In this document: piece after piece, positions 56,185 to 64,000 of the stretch
Layout: every line of letters starts with the position of its first letter
How positions within the stretch are numbered: position 1 is the stretch's first letter
Assembly (NCBI GenBank): GCA_017165825.1
Contig: CM029379.1
Coordinates: forward strand, 22,793,983-22,857,982
From: Hepsetus odoe
Lineage: Eukaryota > Chordata > Actinopteri > Characiformes > Hepsetidae
DNA length: 64,000 bases
Direction: 5' to 3'
Notes under the pieces: model-generated
The model's database searches: none
What the model saw: the letters and a program-made list of their open reading frames with translations, nothing else
What the model was told of the DNA's origin: nothing
Program-made: the position numbers and the translations under genes

Positions 56185-57699
56185 AAACAGGTTAAAGTGC
56201 TTTTAAACGACTGTCTCTCACCACAGCCAATAGATAAAATAGGATTAAACGTTTGAACTCTGTGTTGAACTCATATTCCTGGAACTAGGGATAATACGCA
56301 TTTCTGTTCAAATGATTGGAATCATTCTATTCAGTGAAATGGAATCAAGTTCAATTCATATTACTCTTATTCTTACTTTTATTATTATCATCAGTAGTAG
56401 TATATTTTTCTCCGGGAGCTCCGGTTTCCTTCCACAACCCAAAGACATGCATGTCAGGGGGATTGGAGATGGTGAATTGCCCCTAGCCACTAGGGCTGAA
56501 CAAGCCAGTGTACTTCTTTGTGCTGGCCCAGATGAATGGGGAGGGTTACATCAGTAGAGATGTAAAACTTTTTCCAAATCATTTTGCAGGACAATGAAAC
56601 AAAAGAAGAAGAAAAACTTAAGTTAAACAAACATAATAACAAAATTATCTGTCTTGAAATTTGTTTCCCATTCTTTTAATTTGAGACATTCTGGAAACAT
56701 TGTTCCATATTTCATTCAGTGTTTAAATGTATTTGAAATGATTATTTATTTAGGATGTTATGTTTATATAATTTCTCAATGTTGACCTATCTCTATAATG
56801 ATAGACATCATTTTAAGTATGAATTCTCAGTGTTTTGAGCCCCCCTGCATTGTGTGTTTCAGAGTTTTCACAGCACCCAGCACATCTGATCACCACACGC
56901 AGCTCATTCAAAAGCCACTGTGAGTGTTTAAGAGCCGGAAAATAAATAAAATGTGCAAGGCACAGGGAAATGTCTGGGACCTAGCCTGTGATGTATAGAC
57001 AACTAACTCTTTCATTGCAGAATCTAGTGTAGTTCTGTTCTTCATTTTGAACTTCTCTACCACATCTTTACTAATTCTGAAGTCTGTTAAGTTTTATAGT
57101 ACTGGATTTCTGCTACAGCAAGAAAAAATAATTATACTGGCTGGTCTAGTGAGTTTGAACACTAAACAAAATAATCAAATTGTCAAACCTGTGGAAGCCT
57201 GTCTACTCAATTCCCAGTAACCAAACCTCACTTTATATCACATAATTTGTACTGGATCATTTAGATTGTGTTTTGACAGATTTTCGGAAACTGGTTTCAA
57301 TGACATAAAGAATACTCATTAAATTCATATAAAAGGAGTGAAAACCTGAGAAGTGATTTAACAAACTGCTTCTGAAACTGGACACCAACTATCTAGACAG
57401 TTCAAAAAGTAAGTAGAAACATTGTTAAACTCAGTAAACTTTCCTCACACACAAATGCACACACAAGCGCACACACACCCTTCAGCGGCCGGCTGCCCTC
57501 TTCCTCAGTAAATTAATTAAATGGGCCATGTGCCATAAGAAAAAAAATGCAAGTGTGTGTGTTTGTGAGTGAGTGAGTGAGATAAAAGGAGTAGGAGAGT
57601 TCTAATTCTTGTTCTACAGTCCAGCAACACCCTCAACATTCAGAAACGATTTATCTTACTCACACTTTATCTGCTATAATCAAATCAGTTTCTAAGTGA
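56183..57699. other. Non-coding stretch with one repeat fragment
   Basis: A teleost repeat fragment lies at 56410-56540 (TCCGGGAGCTCCGGTTTCCT, CAAAGACATGCATG), the same family as 61640-61955. There is a short GTGA run near 57565-57580. No gene. Confidence 0.5.
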
Positions 57700-57902
57700 A
57701 AGTGAAAAAGTGAAAGTGACTACCCTTGTCATTGTGAAACGCAGCACAGCACACGTGCAACAGGGGGCAGCTATTGAAAGCACCCAGGGAGCAGTGATGG
57801 GGACGGTACCATGCTCTAGGGTACCTCAGGGCAGCCTACTGGTGAGGGAATCGAACCCACAATCTTCCGATCCGGGGCAACTTTCTAGCCTCTAGGCTAC
57901 CT
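57700..57902 (-). mobile_element. tRNA-derived SINE, family B
   Basis: Tail GTGAAAGTGACTACCCTTGT and body on +. The B box is GTGGGTTCGATTCCC on minus. The head is truncated at about 57900. Confidence 0.85.
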
Positions 57903-57904
57903 AC

Positions 57905-57965
57905 TATATGTCATTCAGTATCTAGTATGATTTTGTATATGTTATTCATTTTCCAGCATACACTT
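57905..57965. repeat. Degenerate AT-rich repeat (ATTCAGTATCTA-like), locus 3 left
   Basis: Units ATTCAGTATCTAGTATGA and ATTCATTTTCCAGCATAC. The array continues at 58223-58375 on the other side of the inserted SINE. Confidence 0.65.
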
Positions 57966-57976
57966 TGAATAATGCA

Positions 57977-58222
57977 TCCATTCCATTATCTGCCGCTTGT
58001 CCCAAACGGGGTCGCGGGGGAGTGCCGGTGTCCAACCCAGCGCACACAGGGCGAGGACGGGGGACGCACCCTGGACAGGTTGCCAGCCCATCGCAGGGAG
58101 GAGCGGGATGGGGACGGCACCTTGCTCAAGGGTACCTCAGGGCAACCTATTGGGAAGGGGTTCGAACCCCCGATCCTCCGATCATGTGGCCAACGCCCTA
58201 ACCACTAGGCCACCGCAGCCCG
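57977..58222 (-). mobile_element. Chimeric SINE: family B head, GATGG-type tail
   Basis: On the minus strand it starts with the family B head (GCTGCGGTGGCCTAGTGGTT, B box GGGGTTCGAACCCC) and family B body to the CCGTCCCCATCC position near 58110. It then switches to a different 3' part with GCAACCTGTCCAGGGTGCGT, CCCCGCGACCCCGTTTGGGA and AATGGAATGGATG. Both flanks carry TGAATAATGCA (57966-57976 and 58223-58233), an 11-bp target duplication. The whole composite was therefore inserted as one unit. Confidence 0.9.
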
Positions 58223-58375
58223 TGAATAATGCAATGACTCCTAAATACTCATTTAGTATATAGGATTTAATATGGATCATTCAGTATCTACTATGAATTC
58301 CGTAACTACTACAAATCATTAAATATCACCTACGAGTCATTCAGTACCTACTATGTAACTAAGATGCATGTCATA
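58223..58375. repeat. Degenerate AT-rich repeat (ATTCAGTATCTA-like), locus 3 right
   Basis: Units CATTCAGTATCTACTATGAA, CATTAAATATCACCTACGA and CATTCAGTACCTACTATG recur every 25-30 bp. Confidence 0.7.
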
Positions 58376-60261
58376 TACATTTGTGTGTGTGTGGGGCATA
58401 TAGCAACACGTGTCTCCTCCTATCAAGACTGCCCATAATTGCTGCTTTACTACACAAATGCCTCTGCTTTGCTGTGTTCAATTCACACGTCATTCCACAT
58501 TTGCATATGTTCACAATCATAAATCCAGGCATTCTCAGACCGTTCTGCATGATGTGTTCTTTCCAGGAAGCTCCGGATCCAGCACCCAGGTTTATATCTT
58601 TCTACGCCAGCGATGAATCTGTTGACACATCCGTCTGCATATGTCTGTGTAATGGTATTATTTTTCATTTCTGAGGCAAAAAAGAAAACACCATTACCCA
58701 GGGTATTGAGTCGTAACGGAGCATTCTGTGTCTTTGTTGCTTTTTCCTTCTCTTCATTTTGGTAAGACTCTAACTGAATTACGAAACACACATGACAGGA
58801 ACATCCAAAGGGCTTCTACACGGTCTTCCTCTCTTTTTCTCCTTCCAGTTCTGTCTTTTCTGAAAGTCAGCTTTCTTCTTTCCGTCTGCTATCTTCTTCC
58901 TTTATCCTGGCTGCTTTCTGTTGAGTGACATTGACATGCAATGGCTGCTAGTTTCAGGCTTGGCATACAGAGAGAGAATACACAGAGAATACATGCTAAA
59001 TAAAATCCTCCAAAATGGACAAAAGTATACTGTGTAGTTCAAAACAGTAGCAGAGGAAATTTTGAAGAATGAATTTCTTCCCAGCTTTGTCCTTGTTGGT
59101 AGATAAGATTGTTATACTTTTTTCACATTATTTAAAAAGCTGACATGTGTAATAGTGTACCTAGATTCTGGCATACTGTTAGAACTATATGGCATATTGG
59201 GACAACAAACAAACCAACAGACATCAAATACAATATTTATACAATACACACTGCCATTATGACAGATTATATGACTCTACAGGAAGAACAGGGGGCAATT
59301 TTACTACAAAAGGTCTATCATGATCATTAGATTCACTTGTTAATTCAACATCCATCATTGGCAAAGCTCTCCCTGATGCCATGATATCCATAATAACAGT
59401 TTGTATCCTTAGTTACTGAAGTAATTGCAATTTGCAACCCCGTTGGAAACCCCACAGAATGTAATGGGTGGAGGTTGAGACAGGTTTTTTTGTTTTCTTA
59501 GCAGTAAACACACAAAGGATGGACAGCCCTGAGGTAAGTACTCCCTTAGGGCCTGACCAACAGCCTCTGCTCTGAAAGCCCCAAATGAAGACAGTGATAG
59601 TGAAATTGATTTGCACAATATTCTCTGTTGAGGAGCTCTGGTAGAGCTGCCGGTTTTAAGATTTTAGGGAACTTGGCCCTGCTGGAGTCAGGGGGGAAAT
59701 TATTGGTCAGAAAAAGGAAGACATTTTTGATTCCTCTTATGTTAAGTACACATAATATGCATCACTGTTTTTGCTGTCAATGTTACATATTCTTGAAGTG
59801 ATTTTAAAGAAGTGAAGTGCTAAACTAGCAGTTGCACAAAGGCATTTTTACATAAAGTGGAAAACAGAAGACTTTATAGATAAAGGAAAGAAGCAAATCT
59901 TAAGTCTGACATGTGATAATGTAACTAATTGATGGGATTTTGTTTGCAGCTTGACTACTGCTCTTGATCCATTGATCCCAGAATGAAAAAAGCAGCTGGG
60001 GTAAAAAAAAATAATAAAAAAAACATTGGACTTTCCAGTAGTGTAAAGTAAGATCGCTTCTCAGGACAGTTCTAGGACCTCTTGGTGTGTTGAATGGTCT
60101 TCTCTCTACCCATCACTCAATGTATGTGTCTCATAGCTGGTGCAACATCTTTGACAGGTAATGATCTCCTGCAAGCGTGTTGAGCTGTCTAGTGGCACTG
60201 TATAAGAAGTCTAAAGATGACCACTTCAGGACACAAATATTAGCCTTCACCCAGCTATTGG
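58376..60261. other. Non-coding stretch
   Basis: Several short frames (60-100 codons, for example 58381-58674 and 58483-58791 on opposite strands) lack motifs and overlap each other. Nothing recognised. Confidence 0.4.
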
Positions 60262-61195
60262 TTTCTGAGCTAAACACTCCACTTTCTCCCCTTTCATTCA
60301 CACTCAGGTATTCTGTCTTTGACCTACTCACTTTCACTTCTCTCTTCTTTATAGCATATCTCCATCTCTCCAGGTTCTCCTCAAGTTGTTCTGTACTCTT
60401 GCTGCAGATCACAATATCATCAGCAAACATCATCGTCCACGGAGACTCCTCTCTAACCTTGTCCGTCAACCTGTCCATTACTATTGCAAACAACCTCTAC
60501 CTTAAATGCATCCATCACTCCCACTGCAGATCTCACCACTGTCACACTGCCCTCATACAGATCCAGAACTGCTCTCACATACTTCTCTGTAAAACCTGAC
60601 TTCCTCATACAAAATCACAACACCTCTGTAGCCACCCTGTCATATCCTTTCTCCAAGTCCACAAAGGCACAATGCAGCTCCTTCTTACCTTCTCTGTACT
60701 TCTCCATCAACACCCTCAGAGCAAACAGTACTTCTGCAATGCTCTTTCTCTGCATTAAACCATACTGCTGTTCATTAATCTTCACCTCTTTTTTTTAACA
60801 TAGCTTCTACTACTCTTTCCCATAACTTCATGCAGTGGCTGATCAACTTTATCCCTCTATAGTTTCTACAGCTCTGTGCATCACACTTATTCTTGAAAAT
60901 TGGTACCAGTACACTTCGTCTCCACTCCTCAGGCATCCTCTCACTTTCCAAGATTGTGTTAAACAATCTGGTCACAAACTCAACTGCCATCTCTCCTAAA
61001 TACCTCCATGCGTCCACCGGAATGTCATCTGGACCAGCCTTTCCATTCTTCATCCTCTTTATTGCTGCCCTTACTTCCATCTTGCTTATTTGCTGCACCT
61101 TCTGGTTCACTATCCTTACATCATCCAATCTTCTCTCTCTCTCATTTTCTTCATTCATCAGCCCCTCAAAGTACTCCTTCTATCTGCTCAACAAT
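60262..61195 (-). mobile_element. RTE-like LINE fragment, copy 4
   Basis: Minus strand. From right to left: KMEVRAAIKRMKNGKAGPDD and ERMPEEWRRSVLVPIFKNKC, SCRNYRGIKLISHCMKLWER (start of RT), then frameshifted sequence equivalent to FALRVLMEKYREGK, then DRLTDKVREESPWTMMFADD, ENLERWRYAIKKREVKVS and YLSVNERGESG. FADD is intact, but frameshifts and stops separate the parts, and the endonuclease and 3' end are absent. Confidence 0.88.
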
Positions 61196-61322
61196 TAGCT
61201 CAAATGCCTAAAATAGCTTTTAGTTGTGTGTGATATTGCTGACAACTTCACTGTAAAAAGTGACCCTTCTTTTCACAAACAGACTTTCAGTTGGATGCTA
61301 ACACATTGTTTCTGCTGTGAGA
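61196..61322. other. Short spacer
   Basis: Nothing recognised. Confidence 0.4.
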
Positions 61323-61530
61323 TTTACATTTACATTCACGGCATTTAGCAGACACTCTTATCCAGAGTGACTTACATATCATAATTGCAGGGACAGTCCC
61401 CCTGGAGCAACTCAGGGTTAAGGGTCTTGCTCAGGGACCCAGTGGTGGTAGTGTTTGAAGTGAGATTCAAACCTGGTACCTCTTGAGCCATTGGTCCATA
61501 GGCAAGTACCACTAGACCACCACCACCCGT
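61323..61530 (-). mobile_element. SINE family A, full length
   Basis: Complete head to tail on minus (GGGTGGTGGTGGTCTAGTGG start, GGTTTGAATCTCAC B-box region, GTAAATGTAAAT end). A 6-bp GTGAGA repeat on both sides (61317-61322 and 61529-61534) is a possible target duplication. Confidence 0.88.
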
Positions 61531-61639
61531 GAGAAAGCATTTTGTTGCCGAAACAAAAACTGTAACAGAGCAACTTAAAAAATTAATTAATTAATTAATT
61601 CTGTGGACATGTATTATTTTATTCCTGATTGTCTTGGAC
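61531..61639. other. Short spacer
   Basis: (TTAA)n-like run at 61580-61600. Nothing else. Confidence 0.4.
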
Positions 61640-61955
61640 AAGGGAAGCACAGTGATTATCGCTGTCACATCACAGCAAGAGGGTCATGGGTTCGAGTTCC
61701 AGTGGGATGGCTTTTGTCCTATCTGTGTGGAGTGTGTTCTTCCCATGTGGGGTTTCTCCTTCACGTGCTCCCATTTCCTTCCACTTTCCAAATCAGATGG
61801 ATAAGTGTCACCATGTGGATGAGTGTGTCTGCCCTGTGATGGACTGGCTAACAAAGATTCTTCTTCATCTTTATCCCAATGGGCACTGGGATAGGCCCCA
61901 GTAACTTCTGCACCTTGCTTTGGATAAGCAGCTCAGAAAAAGGATGGATGAATTT
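61640..61955 (+). mobile_element. Common teleost retroposon, diverged copy
   Basis: In order: a head with GGGTTCGAGTTCCAGTGGG (B-box-like), GTTCTTCCCATGTGGGGTTT, CTGCCCTGTGATGGACTGGC, ATGGGCACTGGGATAGGCCC and the AGGATGGATGAATTTGG tail. This is the best copy of the family whose fragments occur at 16260, 18110 and 56410. Confidence 0.75.
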
Positions 61956-62292
61956 GGACCATTCTATTCCATTCTATTCACTACTAAATCAAGAAATGTT
62001 CGCATTCTATGAAAGGGTTTTTTCTTTTTTTTTTTCTTTTTTTTTAGGTAAATGAGGGCTAGATGTAGGTTTATCCCACATATATGATTCCTCACGGATG
62101 CTCTGTGGGAGTAGTTTAAGACTGAGCTAATGTTTAGTGATAGATCCCTGTGAGTATATGTACAGCTGTATTGTGTGTGCCATTGTGTTTGAAGGGTCAG
62201 GCTACTGGCCCGTGCTTTAATGTTTGAGTGCTTTAGAAATAGATTGAGGCTACCAGTCTGTGTGTAGAACAAGTCTCCATAAAGTACATAAA
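61956..62292. other. Non-coding stretch
   Basis: T-rich run at 62020-62044. Nothing recognised. Confidence 0.4.
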
Positions 62293-62309
62293 TCTCTCTC
62301 TCTCTCTCG

Positions 62310-62372
<63 letters not shown>
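62293..62372. repeat. (CT)n microsatellite
   Basis: About 80 bp of CT with two GC interruptions, followed by GTGTGTGC. Confidence 0.95.
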
Positions 62373-62373
<1 letters not shown>

Positions 62374-62399
62374 TGTGCTTGTCTGTGTGTATGTGGTGT

Positions 62400-63240
62400 A
62401 TGTGTTTGACAAAAGCGACTTTGACAGCTCTGTTTCCCCATTGATGGCCGAGTATGTGTTTCAACTGTGCAGCGAGAAATGGAAAAGACCCCCTGGGCAA
62501 GCCCGCCATGCGGGAGTACAGCCTTCTGCTAAAATAAATGAATAAGGAGTGATTGGTTCTCCATGTCCCCTGTCAGACGGCCACAGCGATAGTGTCTGCT
62601 CTGACAGATTTCAAAATGTGCCGTTGCATTTAATAGTCTCTGTACACAAGACAACACTGCTTTATTCCACAGCAACAGCAGCTAGCGTTATCAAAGAACC
62701 AGCTTACCTGCATGCAGAGCCAATAGCGTGAATTAGTTTTTGAAATGATTATAATGTCAGGCCTTGGTATTCAGCCTTATAACATGAAGTTCATGAAAAA
62801 AGTTTCTCTAATAACAAAGCATAAATCTGTGCCTGTGACATCCAAACCTTCAACCATTAGAGCTTGGGTCCTTAGAGGGACATTTTAGCCATTTAGAGAC
62901 CTTAATTTTTCTGCTAAGTTCATTAAAAGCAGGTTTTCAATCTGAACATGATTTGAATGTGGCTTCGGAGCAGAAAGTTTTGCCCTCCAGCAACAACTTC
63001 AGCTGTAATAAGCATAAGAGAAACTGATCTGTATGCAGTACCGTGAGCATCAAGTTCGCTTCTGAGTTGCTAATATGTCCATTTCTGAAGTGATTCTTCA
63101 GGCTCTTAGAACATTAAATGCTTCTAGCAAGTCAGATAAATTCCTTGAAAGCATTTTTTTTTTCTCAGAGCTCATATCAAATATGGCTTCAGCAGAAATG
63201 TCCCCTGTTACAGGGCTTTGCGGAAGCTAATCTTTATTAG
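62400..63240. promoter_or_regulatory. Candidate conserved non-coding block
   Basis: Long repeat-free block with even composition. It includes GGCAAGCCCGCCATGCGGGA, AATAAGGAGTGATTGG, TTGCATTTAATAGTC and GCGTGAATTAGTTTTTG. No open frame of note. It is one of the strongest-looking candidates for conserved regulatory DNA here, by eye only. Confidence 0.35.
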
Positions 63241-63345
63241 CATGAATTTTTATTGTTGGAGTTTGTTTTTTTGGAATAAATTAAAGAGTTTGGCTAGTGG
63301 CATGGAGTAGCATGATTAACCCAGAGTGGGAAGATACTGGTCCCT
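63241..63345. other. Non-coding stretch
   Basis: Nothing recognised. Confidence 0.4.
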
Positions 63346-63363
63346 CTCACACACACACACATA

Positions 63364-63401
<38 letters not shown>

Positions 63402-63420
63402 CACACGTGCACACACACAG
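63346..63420. repeat. (AC)n microsatellite
   Basis: About 75 bp of imperfect CA. Confidence 0.95.
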
Positions 63421-64000
63421 AATTCAAACCCTCTTGCATATACATGCTGTGATCCAAGTGGTTAACAATAAACATTAAAATTATTGTTAATGTAGCCTGT
63501 TAATACTGTCTGTGAGTGGTCTGGCTAAGCTGATGGCTGTGATGCCATGCTGACACATAGATTACTCACTGTAGATGATGTTACTGTCGGGGTGAATGTA
63601 ACTTTGTAACTAATCATTATCATTATTTTTTAAAATAAATTATAATCATTAGAATAGTTGTGCTCCATTGGTCCAAGTACAGAGATATGATGCATTACCA
63701 AACAATGAATGCCTGACATTAATAATTTGAGGTTGAGAGGGAGCGAGAGATAATAAGACTCTTTGTGAGGCTCAAATCCTCTTAGCATGATTAAAAACAT
63801 GACCATAGTGTGATTGTACAGACAGCGTGCTGTCCATAAAAAAATATGTATATTAAATAAAGGTCAGAAAGGCCAAAGGTCATCCTTTAGTTGTTGAGGT
63901 CAATAGTGGGTTTGGTTTGAAGTCTCAGTTTTTGAGAAATTGAGTGAGTTTTGTTTGCAATGATGATGAATGGATTTTGACCAGAAATCTGAAGACCTCT
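63421..64000. other. Non-coding stretch to window end
   Basis: AT-rich with short TAAT-type motifs. No gene, exon or repeat family recognised. Confidence 0.4.

Noticed and set aside
58381..58791. 97- to 102-codon frames on opposite strands
   Set aside because: They overlap antisense, lack motifs and have no transcription or splice signals.

Overview
This is a stretch of vertebrate nuclear DNA, almost certainly from a teleost fish. It has intron-split exons with GT/AG borders, long CA/GT, CT/GA and TA microsatellites, tRNA-headed SINEs with the common teleost 3' tail, a GATG-tailed Rex3/RTE-like LINE and Tc1-type transposons with long inverted repeats. The mix of repeats would fit an ostariophysan such as a characin or catfish, but that is inference. 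There is no sign of bacterial, phage or plasmid DNA.

The only host protein-coding gene I can support lies in the first 1.5 kb on the + strand. Four consecutive, phase-compatible exons (74-141, 554-690, 1157-1279, 1354-1462) encode the second part of a SEA domain, a complete LDL-receptor class A module and the start of a CUB domain. This order and the residue pattern match enteropeptidase (TMPRSS15), the brush-border protease that activates trypsinogen. The upstream exons lie before the window. The rest of CUB1 and the MAM, second CUB, second LDLa, SRCR and trypsin-like domains are not recognisable in the following 62.5 kb. That leaves a giant intron, a truncated gene or an assembly join.

From 1.5 to 64 kb the window is gene-poor. 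Its recognisable content is mobile elements: four damaged copies of one RTE-like LINE (3.5, 31, 38-40 and 60-61 kb), a rearranged 2.1-kb Rex3-like LINE (20.8-22.9 kb), a 394-bp solo LTR with a 5-bp target duplication (9.56-9.95 kb), a 1.6-kb Tc1 element with a dead transposase (53.7-55.3 kb), several MITE-like DNA transposons, and at least three tRNA-derived SINE families, one copy of which is a head/tail chimera with an 11-bp target duplication. Between them lie islands of non-repetitive sequence rich in homeodomain-type TAAT cores that look like conserved non-coding elements. That reading is by eye only. Dinucleotide arrays are densest between 41 and 57 kb.

I found no complete host gene, no RNA gene, no CRISPR array and no convincing new multi-gene system. 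The observations most worth following are the abrupt end of the TMPRSS15 exons, the TG repeat against the LDLa-exon acceptor, the solo LTR carrying three CTCF-like/E-box units and nested hairpins, the inverted segment inside the Rex3-like element, and the chimeric SINE.
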